The notes: generated from the sequence alone by a model not told the origin. Numbered from the stretch's first letter, positions 1-7,931 are shown. The stretch is DNA of 16,006 nt from Clostridia bacterium (GCA_017520365.1 JAFXFQ010000085.1:1-16006), one strand, 5' to 3'. Translations and numbers: made by a program.

Positions 1-1527
1 CCAGAACCAGAGCTCAGCGCCTGTTTCCTTACAGAGGTTACCCCAGAAAGGAAGTGCGATCTCATCTGCAGCGTTGCTTGAATTATTGAGCTGACCACCG
101 TGATCGTAGCACTCCTCCTGACCGAGGATATGGTTGTTACAGCCGATACCGCAGTAGAGGATGATAAAGTTCTTATGGGGCTTTATGGTCTGGGGGAAAT
201 CCTTTGCGTACACGATGCCATAGAGACGAACGCCGGGGTAATAAGCCTGTGCATCCTCTGTTGCTCTGTTATAGAGGCTGAGATAAAGGCCGGAGTAGCC
301 TTCTGTTCTCTTGATGATGTTACACTTACGGCAGGTGCAGTATTTCTGGTTATCTGCAATGGAGAAGGAGAACACGGTCTGTCCCTCTGCGATGTACGTA
401 GGTCTGCCCCAGCTCATTACCATTCTGTTACAGTCGATCATACCCTCAAAGAGTGTTTTATACTCACTGTCACTTGTTGCGCAGGGCTGCCAACCATATG
501 CATCCTGAGCGTATCCGGATTTGAACTTTGCATCATACAGGTCGGCGCTATATACATACTGAGACATACCTGCAGGAATAGAGGGATCCGGCCATTCACC
601 TGAGCCCATCTGCCAGTACTCAAGGAAGGAGTGAGCATTTGAGTAGAGGGGGCCTATCTTTGTGCCGTAGAACTTTTCGTCGTGGCCTGAAAGCTGGCTG
701 CCGTTAAGCTTATTGGGGAAGAAGTGGCCCTTAGGCTGTCTGCCGAAGGTATGGCGTGCATAGCGGAAGTTGAGTTCGGGAATCTTTTCAACGCTGACGC
801 CCTCGGGAATATCTACAAGTCTCTGCTTATAAACAAAGGTCTCAGCGCTTGAATAGAAGCGCATACCCAGATAATCCTCAAGGATATCGTATACCGCATA
901 CATATTTCCGCGGTACGTACCGTAGATATTAAGGTTACCGTCTGTTACATCGTATCTGTAGCCCTCAACGCCCAAAATCTCACCAAGCTCACTGTCCAGC
1001 TCCACGTCGTGGAAGTAGATGGCCTTCTCGGTGGCAGCTGTTCCTCTGCTCATGGGGATCTCAACATCTGTCAGCACTCTTACATACTTCATAAAGTTGA
1101 GGTATGCGAAATAGATATTGTCATCCGTTGTATAATCCTCGGGAAGAACGATGGAAAGCTCTGAAATATCAGTGCCTGCAATGGTCATTCTATAGACCTG
1201 TCTGCCCTTTTCAAAATCAGAGGTGCTGCTCTGTCCTGCAAGGCAAAGCTTGAGATAATAAGAATCGATTGCAGATATCTGGCCGTTGGCATCGAAATCA
1301 GCAGGCTGCTGTTCGATCTCATCGCCGCTTATACTTCCTGCAATAGTAAGCTTAAGGCTCAGTGAGTCTATGGCATTTACTTCTCCATCGCTGTTGACAT
1401 CACCCATAACATAGGTATCGTCATACATAAAGTCCTGCTCAATATAGAAGTCTCCTGCACTGACAGTTGAAGCAAGTGCGCAAAACAGCATCAGCAGGGA
1501 AAGAAATACGGAAACTATTTTCTTCAT
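1..1527 (-). CDS. Secreted dockerin-DUF4838 protein, copy 1 (C-terminus beyond window)
   Basis: This is a partial gene. It starts with ATG at 1527 behind AAGGAGG (1533-1539) and stays open for 509 codons to the left edge. Residues 1-24 form a signal peptide ending VSA. A type-I dockerin follows, with calcium-loop repeats at about 42-64 (GDVNSDGEVNAIDS) and 76-98 (ADFDANGQISAIDS). Next comes a domain like the GH67/GH20b N-terminus (around 160-250, with GTYRGNMYAVYDILEDYLG). Then a DUF4838-type domain carries DNQKYCTCRKC, whose Cys residues are 397, 399 and 402. Domain names come from recalled family patterns. The likely role is an extracellular glycan-active enzyme docked by cohesin, but DUF4838 chemistry is not established and no catalytic residue is assigned. 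It is a close paralog of the gene upstream, 19 bp away in the same orientation, so the two are probably cotranscribed. By comparison with copy 2, about 220 C-terminal residues are missing here. Confidence 0.88.
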   Translation of the reverse strand, partial: MKKIVSVFLSLLMLFCALASTVSAGDFYIEQDFMYDDTYVMGDVNSDGEVNAIDSLSLKLTIAGSISGDEIEQQPADFDANGQISAIDSYYLKLCLAGQSSTSDFEKGRQVYRMTIAGTDISELSIVLPEDYTTDDNIYFAYLNFMKYVRVLTDVEIPMSRGTAATEKAIYFHDVELDSELGEILGVEGYRYDVTDGNLNIYGTYRGNMYAVYDILEDYLGMRFYSSAETFVYKQRLVDIPEGVSVEKIPELNFRYARHTFGRQPKGHFFPNKLNGSQLSGHDEKFYGTKIGPLYSNAHSFLEYWQMGSGEWPDPSIPAGMSQYVYSADLYDAKFKSGYAQDAYGWQPCATSDSEYKTLFEGMIDCNRMVMSWGRPTYIAEGQTVFSFSIADNQKYCTCRKCNIIKRTEGYSGLYLSLYNRATEDAQAYYPGVRLYGIVYAKDFPQTIKPHKNFIILYCGIGCNNHILGQEECYDHGGQLNNSSNAADEIALPFWGNLCKETGAELWFW

Positions 1528-1546
1528 AATATCCTCCTTTCAAGGT

Positions 1547-3751
1547 TTATGGATATACGTTATGTCTTCTTGAGCCCTCCTCGTATATCTGGACCATAGG
1601 GTTGATGGTGGGATCGCACTTTGAGGGTACAGAATACATGTCACTTGAGAACACTCTCATGTTATGCTCACGGAGCTTATTATACATCCATGTATAGCGC
1701 TCTGTATACTCTGCTCTGGACGCCTCATCGCCGTTTTCATACATTTCTGTATGGAGGGAGGAAAGGCCCATAAAGTCACAGCACACCATCATTCTTTCAA
1801 TTCTTGCACGGTGGTCGTCTGTGATAGCCTTTTCATATGCAGTCTCAAGGAGACCTCTCATTTCGTAGTAGTTCTCTGCCAGATACTCATAGGAGTACAT
1901 ATCGCCGGGTCGGTCAAAGTTATTGATAAAGCAGGTTCCGCACTGATCTCCCGCCTCTGTCAGCATTTCCATATAAGTGAAAAGCTCCTCATAACCGTTA
2001 CCGTAGCGGATATAGAGATATTCCTTGATAACGTCGCAGAACTCCTCATAGGTCATGGAGGGATCCCACATAAGCTGTACGGTCACGTAAGCCTTAAGGG
2101 CCTCGAAGATATAATCTGTACCGCCACCCTCGTAATAAATGCCGTTTACTCCGCACTCATCGATGAGGTACTTGGTATTATAGTAGAGGTTGGGGATATT
2201 GGGGCAATCTGCGAGATAATAGTGATAGTTGATGGGGTAGATCCAGAACCAAAGCTCCGCTCCCGTTTCCTTACAAAGGTCGCCCCAGAAGGAAAGTGCC
2301 ACAAGGTCGTGGTCATTTTTCATATTATTGAGCTGACCGCCACTTTCATAGCAATCCTCCATGCCGAGGATATGGTTATCACAGCTTACGCCGCAATAGA
2401 GAATGACCAGATTATCGTGAGGCTTGATGGTTACGGGAAAATCCTTTGCATACACGATACCGTAAAGGCGAAGGCCGGGATAATACTCCTGAACGTCTAC
2501 AACCGCTCTGTTGTAAAGCTGGAGATAAAGGCCTGAAAAGCCCTCATTCTTTGATATTTGAGAGCACTTACGGCAAGTACAGTACTTCTGGTTATCGAGG
2601 ATAGAGAAGGACATTACGCTGATCTCATCCTCGTAATGAAGCTCGTTGCCCCAGTACATAGACATCTTATTACACTCAAGCATACCGTTAAAGAGCTTTG
2701 TATAGTCCTTATCGCTGGTTGCGCAGGGCTGCCAGCCGTATGCATCGGGAGCGATTCCTGATGCGAACTTTGCTTCAAGGATCTGCTGCTCTGTCATACC
2801 TGTTGTATCCTCAGGAACGGTACCTGAGGACATCTTCCAATATTCAAGGAAGGAATGAGCATTACTGTAGATAGGGCCTGAGAGGGTACCGAATCTCTTA
2901 TGATTATTTGCATAGAGCTGCGTTCCGTTCAGTCTGTTGGGGAAATAGTGCATTACCGCACCGCTCTTTTCGTATGTCTGGCAGGCATGCCTGAACACAA
3001 GGGTGGGCTGATACTCGCTGACGGTTCCCTCGGGGATATCCACAGTTCTGTTCTTATAAACGAAGGTCTCATCGTCTGCAACGAAGCGAACACCGAGATA
3101 ATCCTCAAGGATATCATATACGGCATACATAGTACCGCGATAGGTTCCTTCGATATAAACGTTTCCGTCCTTGACCTCGTACTTATAGCCCTCGATGCCA
3201 AGCTCCTGTCCGCGCTCGCTCTTTGTTGAATACTGAATGAGATAGAAGGCCTTTTCTGTAGTTGCCTCTCCATTGCAGATGGGAAGAGACACGCCAGCCA
3301 CCTCATTAACGTATTTCTTAAGGTTAAGAGCGGCAAAATAGGAGTTATCCTCATCGGTAACGTCCTCACCAAGAACGATGGAATAGTCAGAAATACTGTT
3401 ACCGCCAACGGTGAGCTTATAGATCTGACAGCCATTGTCATAGTCAGAGGTGGAACGGACCCCTGCTATACACGTTTTAAGGCTGTACGCATCAATTGCG
3501 GCGATCTTGTCATCACCGTCAAAATCTGCGGCATCCTTGACGATATCTCCTCAAGGAATACCTGCAATAGTCATTTTGAGTGCAAGAGAGTCCATCGCGT
3601 TAACGGCTCCGTCGCCGTTAATATCTCCGAGAGTATAGGTCTCATCGTTCAGAATATCCTGATTCAGTTTGAAGTCATATGCCGCAGATGCAGTTATGCT
3701 CATAGAAAGCACAGTCAGCAGCGCAAGCATCATGGATACTATTCTTTTCAT
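1547..3751 (-). pseudogene. Secreted dockerin-DUF4838 protein, copy 2, interrupted by an in-frame TGA
   Basis: From ATG at 3751 (GGAGGA at 3755-3760) one reading frame runs to TAA at 1547-1549 and would encode 734 positions, except for a TGA at codon 67 (3551-3553). Residues 1-24 are a signal peptide. Dockerin repeat 1 (GDINGDGAVNAMDS, 42-64) lies before the TGA and repeat 2 (ADFDGDDKIAAIDA, about 75-97) after it. The GH67/GH20b-like N-terminal domain and the DUF4838-type domain with DNQKYCTCRKC follow intact. The rest of the frame has no stops or shifts and matches copy 1 closely, so the lesion is either recent, a sequencing error, or read through. The first in-frame start codon after the TGA is a GTG at 3301 (codon 151), inside a conserved domain and without a signal peptide, so it is not a credible secreted start. 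The stand-alone 66-residue product would hold the signal peptide and half a dockerin. Confidence 0.8.
3551..3553 (-). other. In-frame TGA stop (codon 67) inside dockerin linker
   Basis: The minus strand reads GGT ATT CCT TGA GGA GAT. Paralog copy 1 reads GGA AGT ATA AGC GGC GAT at the matching place, so the TGA aligns with a serine codon. The reading frame is the same on both sides. Other genes in the window use TGA as a normal stop (for example spoIIAA and spo0A), so code reassignment is unlikely. Confidence 0.9.
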
Positions 3752-3764
3752 ATTTCCTCCGATC

Positions 3765-3776
3765 TGCCTTAAGGCA
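3765..3776. promoter_or_regulatory. Perfect 12-bp palindrome in the leader of the dockerin genes
   Basis: TGCCTTAAGGCA is a perfect palindrome. It lies between the inferred transcription start (about 3784) and the Shine-Dalgarno of copy 2. The position fits an operator, but no regulator is known; chance occurrence is possible. Confidence 0.3.
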
Positions 3777-3790
3777 TTCTATTTGATGTA

Positions 3791-3819
3791 ATTATATCAC
3801 AATCTTTTCAAAACTTCAA
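3791..3819 (-). promoter_or_regulatory. Sigma-A type promoter for the dockerin-DUF4838 pair
   Basis: On the minus strand the -35 is TTGAAG (3814-3819) and the -10 is TATAAT (3791-3796), with a 17-nt spacer. TGA directly before the -10 adds an extended -10 (TGn). Transcription would begin near 3784, about 33 nt ahead of the copy 2 start codon. Confidence 0.75.
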
Positions 3820-3920
3820 TATTTTTTATTCACATTCAATAAAATATACACCGGTTCCGGTTATGACAAAATACGCATAAAGCAGGTAGTAGAATCAATA
3901 AAAAAAGAAAGGAACAAGCT

Positions 3921-4259
3921 ATGGATTTTGAAAACGGAAGCGTAAAGCTTACTCTCGACGGTGAGACCCTTTGGGCACACATCAGAGGAGAGATAGATCA
4001 TCACTCCGCAAAAAGCATAAGAGAGGCCATCGACACCCTTCTCGCCTCATCTGCGCCTGAGGCTCTTATTCTGGAGCTTTCAGGGGTCACGTTTATGGAT
4101 TCATCGGGTCTCGGCCTCGTTCTCGGCCGATATACCAAGGCAACGGAGGCAGGTATTGCCTTTTCGGTGACGGGGGCTACAGAGCGGATCACAAAAATGT
4201 TCGATATGGCAGGACTTGACCGTATCATTGATTACAAGGAAAGGAACACCTCAAAATGA
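3921..4259 (+). CDS. spoIIAA: Anti-sigma-F factor antagonist SpoIIAA
   Basis: The 112-residue protein has the STAS fold of SpoIIAA. In the forespore, its unphosphorylated form binds SpoIIAB and frees sigma-F. Diagnostic stretches are GEIDHH (residues 23-28), FMDSSGLGLVLGRY (58-71) and FDMAGL near residue 105. Ser61, just after Asp60, corresponds to the serine that SpoIIAB phosphorylates (Ser58 in Bacillus subtilis). The start ATG at 3921 has AAAGGA 7 nt upstream. Its TGA overlaps the next start codon (ATGA), so SpoIIAA and SpoIIAB are translationally coupled, as expected for partners made in fixed ratio. The general-stress homolog RsbV was considered; the DHH and RYxxA-like stretches and the sigma gene downstream favour the sporulation set. 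Confidence 0.95.
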   Translation: MDFENGSVKLTLDGETLWAHIRGEIDHHSAKSIREAIDTLLASSAPEALILELSGVTFMDSSGLGLVLGRYTKATEAGIAFSVTGATERITKMFDMAGLDRIIDYKERNTSK

Positions 4260-4702
4260 AGAAAAACTGCGAAAATGCCATGAAGGCGGAATTTCCCTCC
4301 CTCTCTCAGAACGAGGCCTTGGCAAGGGCACTCGTTTCCTCCTTCGTTATGCAGCTAAATCCCACAGTCTCGGAGCTTGCAGACATAAAATGTGCCGTTT
4401 CCGAGGCGGTGACAAACTGCATCGTTCACGCATACCGTGATACTGTGGGGACAGTATACTTATCCCTTAAAAGCTATTCGGACAGGTCTGTAAAGATCGA
4501 GATAAAGGACAGGGGATGCGGTATCGAGGATATTGCAAGTGCTATGCAGCCCATGTTTACCACAGACCGTGAGGGCGAGCGAAGCGGCCTGGGCTTTACT
4601 GTGATGGAGAGCTTCTGCGACAAGCTTCGCGTTACATCTAAACCCAAAAAAGGCACGAAGGTCACCCTCACAAAGTCTCTTTCAAGGCTCTGTGCAAATT
4701 AA
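4256..4702 (+). CDS. spoIIAB: Anti-sigma-F factor and serine kinase SpoIIAB
   Basis: This 148-residue GHKL-type ATPase holds sigma-F inactive and phosphorylates SpoIIAA. The N-box is SEAVTN (49-54, with Glu50 as general base and Asn54 for Mg), the G1 box is DRGCGI (85-90), and the ATP-lid/G2 stretch is ERSGLGFTVME (108-118). The N-terminal AEFPSLSQNEALAR matches the family start closely. ATG at 4256 overlaps the spoIIAA stop by 4 bp, with AGGAA-like sequence about 10 nt upstream inside spoIIAA. A later ATG (codon 9) aligns roughly with the B. subtilis start but has no Shine-Dalgarno, so the first is preferred. The length is normal for the family. Confidence 0.95.
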   Translation: MKKNCENAMKAEFPSLSQNEALARALVSSFVMQLNPTVSELADIKCAVSEAVTNCIVHAYRDTVGTVYLSLKSYSDRSVKIEIKDRGCGIEDIASAMQPMFTTDREGERSGLGFTVMESFCDKLRVTSKPKKGTKVTLTKSLSRLCAN

Positions 4703-4713
4703 GGTACGTCGTT

Positions 4714-5433
4714 TTGGATTCTTACAAGGACAACCTTTCATACATAGAAAAGGCACAGGCAGGGGATTCGGAGGCCACGGACACTCTTATCAGAGTGAAT
4801 TACCCTCTTGCCGTTTCCCTTGCGGGAAAATTTGCGGGACGGGGATGCGAGCTTGAGGATCTCATACAGCTTGCGCTTATAGGAATGCTGAAGGCCATCA
4901 AAAGCTTTGATATTAGCCGAGGCTGCGCCTTCTCCACATATGCGGTCCCGCTAATAGTGGGGGAAATAAGAAAATTTCTCCGAGATGACGGACTGATAAA
5001 GGTGAGCCGTGAAAACAAGAAAAACGCCGCAATACTGCTTCGACTGCGGGAGGAGTTTTCATCGAAGCACTCCCGTGAGCCTCACATTGACGAGCTTTGT
5101 GCTCTGTCCGGACTTGATCGTGAGGCAGTCATATGCGCTCTTGACTGTTCACGCCCTGTGGCATCCATATCTGAGCCACTTACTGACGAGGGGGGCTTCA
5201 CCGTTGAAAACGTTTTGGGCGACGGCGGCTGTTCCATAGATGCCGCCGTTGACAGAATAGCTCTTGCAGATGCCCTTACAAAGCTACCCGAGGACTGGAA
5301 AAAGATCGTATTTTTAAGGTATTTCAAGGATATGTCTCAGCAGCAGACCGCCGATGCGCTGGGGCTTTCTCAGGTGAAGGTATCAAGGGAGGAGAAAAAG
5401 ATCATCGCTTGCCTACGTGAGCGGATAATTTAA
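4714..5433 (+). CDS. sigF: RNA polymerase sporulation sigma factor SigF
   Basis: This 239-residue sigma-70 family protein is the early forespore sigma factor. Region 2 holds DLIQLALIGMLKAIKSFD (49-66) and the SigF/SigG signature FSTYAVPLIVGEIRKFLRDD (73-92). A shorter region 3 follows, and region 4 ends in a helix-turn-helix around QQQTADALGLSQVKVSR. The start is a TTG at 4714, with AAGG (4701-4704) 9 nt upstream overlapping the spoIIAB stop. No in-frame ATG lies nearby, and the residues after TTG (MDSYKDNLSYIEKA) fit the family. It is third in the operon, 11 bp after spoIIAB. SigG is similar, but the spoIIAA-spoIIAB context fixes it as SigF. Confidence 0.94.
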   Translation: MDSYKDNLSYIEKAQAGDSEATDTLIRVNYPLAVSLAGKFAGRGCELEDLIQLALIGMLKAIKSFDISRGCAFSTYAVPLIVGEIRKFLRDDGLIKVSRENKKNAAILLRLREEFSSKHSREPHIDELCALSGLDREAVICALDCSRPVASISEPLTDEGGFTVENVLGDGGCSIDAAVDRIALADALTKLPEDWKKIVFLRYFKDMSQQQTADALGLSQVKVSREEKKIIACLRERII

Positions 5434-5452
5434 GGGTTTAGCGCTTGTGAAA

Positions 5453-5481
5453 TTGACAAGGGGCAATAAAAGATGTATAAT
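5453..5481 (+). promoter_or_regulatory. Consensus sigma-A promoter for the rlmD-like gene
   Basis: TTGACA at 5453-5458 and TATAAT at 5476-5481 are separated by exactly 17 nt, a perfect match to the vegetative consensus. Transcription would start near 5488, leaving a leader of about 23 nt. This gives the methyltransferase expression independent of the sporulation operon. Confidence 0.9.
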
Positions 5482-5510
5482 GTTAAAAAACCAAGAAAAA
5501 AGGATACGTT

Positions 5511-6794
5511 ATGACTTTTACTGCCAAGATCGACGAGATGAATCTTATGGGCAACGGTATAACGAAGCTTGACGGCTGCGTTGTATTTTGTCTCGGTGCT
5601 GTTGACGGAGACACCGTTACCTGCGAGATAACTCAGGAAAAGAAGAACTTTAAGATCGCGAAGGTGCTTTCCGTTGACGAGCCCTCTCCTCACAGATGCG
5701 AGCCTGACTGCCCCCACTTCCCCACCTGCGGCGGATGTGACATTCGCCACATAACATACGAGCACGAGCTTTCTGTGAAAAAGGCAGGAGTTGAGGCGGC
5801 ACTCAGAAAGGCCGGTCAGGGTGAGATCAAGGTCTCCGAGATTCTTTCCGCATCTCCCGAATTCTACAGAAACAAGGCTGTGCTTCGCTTTGGCAACGGC
5901 GTTTGCGGCTTTTCCGAAGCGGGCAGCGATGATATCGTATCCTGCGAGGGCTGCAGAATTATCCCGGAGGAATTTTTCGCTATCGGCAAATTCACTCATG
6001 ATTATTTCAAGGATGAGATCAGCTCAGTTTCCTACCTTTTTATAAGGACCAACTGCAAAAAGAGCGAGATGACCGTTGTTATAGGCACAAGAGACAAGTT
6101 CAGCTATCTTGATCTTGAGGGCTACGGTGAAGAGCTTTTGAAGGCTTATCCCGCAGTAGTCGGCCTTCTTACCAAATACGGTGACCACCCTGAGGACGGC
6201 GAGGACGCTGACCTTATCTGCGGAAGAGACTACATTACCGAAGAATTTCTCGGTCTTTCCCTCAAGGTATCTCCCCTTTCCTTCTTTCAAGTCAACCACG
6301 ACAGCGCCGAGCTGCTTTGCAGAAGGGTTGCAGAGTATGCCGCAATGGGAGACGGAAAATTCGGTGCGGATCTTTACTGCGGCACAGGTGTTATCGGAAT
6401 GTCCATTGCCGCTCTTCACCCCGAGGCATTTATCACCGGCGTTGAGATCAACGAATCTGCAGTGCGGGATGCAAAGGAGAATGCAAAGCGCAACGGCCTT
6501 ACAAACATCGGCTTTTTTGGCGGAGACTCTGCCGACTTTGCAAAGAGCACCTACGGAAGCATTGACTTTATAACCATCGATCCTCCCCGTGCGGGATGCT
6601 CTGAAAAAATGGTCAAGGAGCTTCTGAGAATAAAGCCTGAGCGCCTTATCTACGTTTCCTGCGATCCTCAGACCCTTGCCCGTGACCTGAAAAAGATATG
6701 CGAGACAAAGTACATTATCAAAGACGTTACTGCGGTGGATCTTTTCCCACGCACAAAGCACGTTGAGACTATAGTTTATCTTGAGAAGAAATAA
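5511..6794 (+). CDS. rlmD: 23S rRNA (uracil-C5)-methyltransferase, RumA/RlmD family
   Basis: The 427-residue protein is a SAM-dependent m5U RNA methyltransferase of the TrmA/RumA family. An N-terminal TRAM-like domain (1-55) is followed by Cys63, Cys67, Cys73 and Cys76 in CPHFPTCGGC, with Cys145/Cys148 further on, fitting a 4Fe-4S site. The Rossmann domain has DLYCGTGVIGMS for SAM binding, GVEINESAV, and IDPPRAGC (around 356-363). The catalytic nucleophile is the Cys of YVSCDPQT (Cys384) and the general base Glu lies in HVE (Glu419). ATG at 5511 has AAGGA 6 nt upstream. Gram-positive members can modify U747, U1939 or both (RlmC/RlmD/RlmCD), so the exact target is not settled. Expression appears separate from spoIIA, with its own promoter and terminator. 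Confidence 0.93.
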   Translation: MTFTAKIDEMNLMGNGITKLDGCVVFCLGAVDGDTVTCEITQEKKNFKIAKVLSVDEPSPHRCEPDCPHFPTCGGCDIRHITYEHELSVKKAGVEAALRKAGQGEIKVSEILSASPEFYRNKAVLRFGNGVCGFSEAGSDDIVSCEGCRIIPEEFFAIGKFTHDYFKDEISSVSYLFIRTNCKKSEMTVVIGTRDKFSYLDLEGYGEELLKAYPAVVGLLTKYGDHPEDGEDADLICGRDYITEEFLGLSLKVSPLSFFQVNHDSAELLCRRVAEYAAMGDGKFGADLYCGTGVIGMSIAALHPEAFITGVEINESAVRDAKENAKRNGLTNIGFFGGDSADFAKSTYGSIDFITIDPPRAGCSEKMVKELLRIKPERLIYVSCDPQTLARDLKKICETKYIIKDVTAVDLFPRTKHVETIVYLEKK

Positions 6795-6798
6795 GACT

Positions 6799-6840
6799 AA
6801 CGCCCACTGCAGAGACAGTTGCAGTGGGCGTTCTTTCTTT
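6799..6840 (+). terminator. Rho-independent terminator after the rlmD-like gene
   Basis: A 13-bp perfect stem (AACGCCCACTGCA at 6799-6811 with its complement at 6820-6832) closes an 8-nt loop and is followed by a T-rich tract (TTCTTTCTTT). It begins 4 nt after the stop codon. It may also stop the convergent DUF2156 gene, though the T-run on that side is poor. Confidence 0.92.
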
Positions 6841-6879
6841 ATTATTTGGTTTTTTTTAAATAGTCAAGCTTCATAGAGG

Positions 6880-7782
6880 TCATCTGTAATACAGTGTATA
6901 CTTATGCTCAAGCCTCAGGGGGCCATAGGAGAGCTTTGAGCGGCGAAGGCCCTCGAGGCCCATATCCTCTTCCCTATTGATATATTTGACCGTTTCGGGC
7001 TGCATAAGCTGATAACCAAGAGCCAGGGTTTGGTAGGCACCGGGGATCTCCTTCTCTGCCTTTTCCGTATGGACGATGACCGTATCACCGTACACCTCTC
7101 CAAGAGTCAGGCCTATTATCCTGCCATTTGATCTGAGGACTGCTCCAGTCATTGAATACTCCCACGGTGCGAGAATGACCGGGAGGGTCACGTGGAACTC
7201 GTGGTCATCCACAGAGGATGAATCGGGATTATTCTTACAATATTCTATATAGAAATCTGCAGCTTCTTGCGCATTTTTCTCTGTAAGCTGCTCAACCTTG
7301 GCATTGGGATGATCCTTTTTGAAGCGGTTAAGATTATACTTATAATTATGGTGCTTTTTACCCGAGGGGTTACAGAACTCCTCTCTCAGGTAGATATAAT
7401 CCGACCAATCTCGGTCGGCAAATATCTGCGACTCATCAACGGAAAGCTCAATTCTCAGTAATGCGGCAAATTCCTTGTTCATCACGGAAAAGGTGACGCT
7501 TTTTTCGTTCTTTATCCTATCAACAAGTAGCTTTGCACAATTTTTTGCATTTCTGCCTATGGGCATAAGGTAAGACGTTCCATTCTCCTCATCATAACGT
7601 GCGCGAAGAAGCATTATATCCCCCTCTACGGCATATTCCATCTTATAAGCCTCGCACCACATTTTTACGGTACCGGGGGCATAGTCGCAAAACCTGCTTT
7701 CATCCCTCGCTTCGAGATGAAATGCAAAATATTTATCAATTATCTGAAAATCCTCTTTAGTTATCCTTTTAAAGTCAGTCAT
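6880..7782 (-). CDS. DUF2156 / phosphatidylglycerol lysyltransferase C-terminal-like protein
   Basis: The 300-residue soluble protein resembles the DUF2156 double-GNAT fold, the C-terminal catalytic domain of MprF-type aminoacyl-PG synthases. The pattern is seen in DYIYLREEF, in the basic helix YKYNLNRFKKDHP, in GAVLRSNGRIIGLTLGEV and in the end motif YINREEDMGLEGLRRSKLSY. No transmembrane segment or flippase domain is present, so it is the stand-alone cytoplasmic form. Its acyl donor and acceptor cannot be told from sequence. The ATG at 7782 has AAGG only 1 nt upstream, a poor spacing, so translation may be weak; MTDFKRITKEDF is a typical family start. It is divergent from spo0A over 169 bp and convergent with the rlmD-like gene. 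Confidence 0.8.
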   Translation of the reverse strand: MTDFKRITKEDFQIIDKYFAFHLEARDESRFCDYAPGTVKMWCEAYKMEYAVEGDIMLLRARYDEENGTSYLMPIGRNAKNCAKLLVDRIKNEKSVTFSVMNKEFAALLRIELSVDESQIFADRDWSDYIYLREEFCNPSGKKHHNYKYNLNRFKKDHPNAKVEQLTEKNAQEAADFYIEYCKNNPDSSSVDDHEFHVTLPVILAPWEYSMTGAVLRSNGRIIGLTLGEVYGDTVIVHTEKAEKEIPGAYQTLALGYQLMQPETVKYINREEDMGLEGLRRSKLSYGPLRLEHKYTLYYR

Positions 7783-7830
7783 ACCTTATTCTTTTTCTCT
7801 AAATTCCATCTTTTTATCATTATGTCAAAT

Positions 7831-7931
7831 ATTACCAATTATATTCCGCCAAGTTTGTGCAACATTAAAATTGGTAATCTATTGCAATTATTTCCATATT
7901 ATGGTAATATTGTAATACCAAATTTTACCAT
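7831..7931. promoter_or_regulatory. Cluster of five TGGTA/TACCA motifs between DUF2156 gene and spo0A
   Basis: ATTACCAATT (7831-7840) and AATTGGTAAT (7869-7878) form a perfect 10-bp inverted repeat with a 28-nt gap. ATGGTAA (7901-7907) and TTACCAT (7925-7931) form a second, 7-bp inverted repeat, and another TACCA lies at 7916-7920. All five are within 101 bp of the divergent intergenic region. Several overlap candidate -10 elements, as operators often do. The binding protein is unknown. Confidence 0.5.
7882..7910 (+). promoter_or_regulatory. Possible spo0A promoter
   Basis: TTGCAA (7882-7887) and TAATAT (7905-7910) lie 17 nt apart, each matching the sigma-A consensus at four of six positions. 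The -10 overlaps the ATGGTAAT motif, so binding there would block it. No clear Sigma-H promoter was recognised. Confidence 0.4.

Noticed and set aside
1547..3301. Separate 584-residue gene starting at GTG 3301
   Set aside because: The GTG is codon 151 of the longer frame, lies within a domain conserved with the paralog, and would drop the signal peptide and dockerin. It is the remainder of the interrupted gene.
3551..3553. TGA as selenocysteine or as a reassigned sense codon
   Set aside because: The paralog has serine, not cysteine, at this place, it lies in a linker without redox role, no convincing SECIS-like hairpin follows, and TGA ends several other genes in the window.
3841..3920. Sigma-H promoter and 0A box ahead of spoIIA
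   Set aside because: TATGACAA (3862-3869) and GAAT (3892-3895) are reminiscent, but the 0A match is six of eight and no AGGA-type -35 is found at the right distance. I do not call a promoter here.
3921..5433. rsbV-rsbW-sigB general stress operon
   Set aside because: The sigma factor carries the SigF/SigG signature FSTYAVPLIVGEIRKFLRDD, and the antagonist and kinase match SpoIIAA and SpoIIAB better than RsbV and RsbW.
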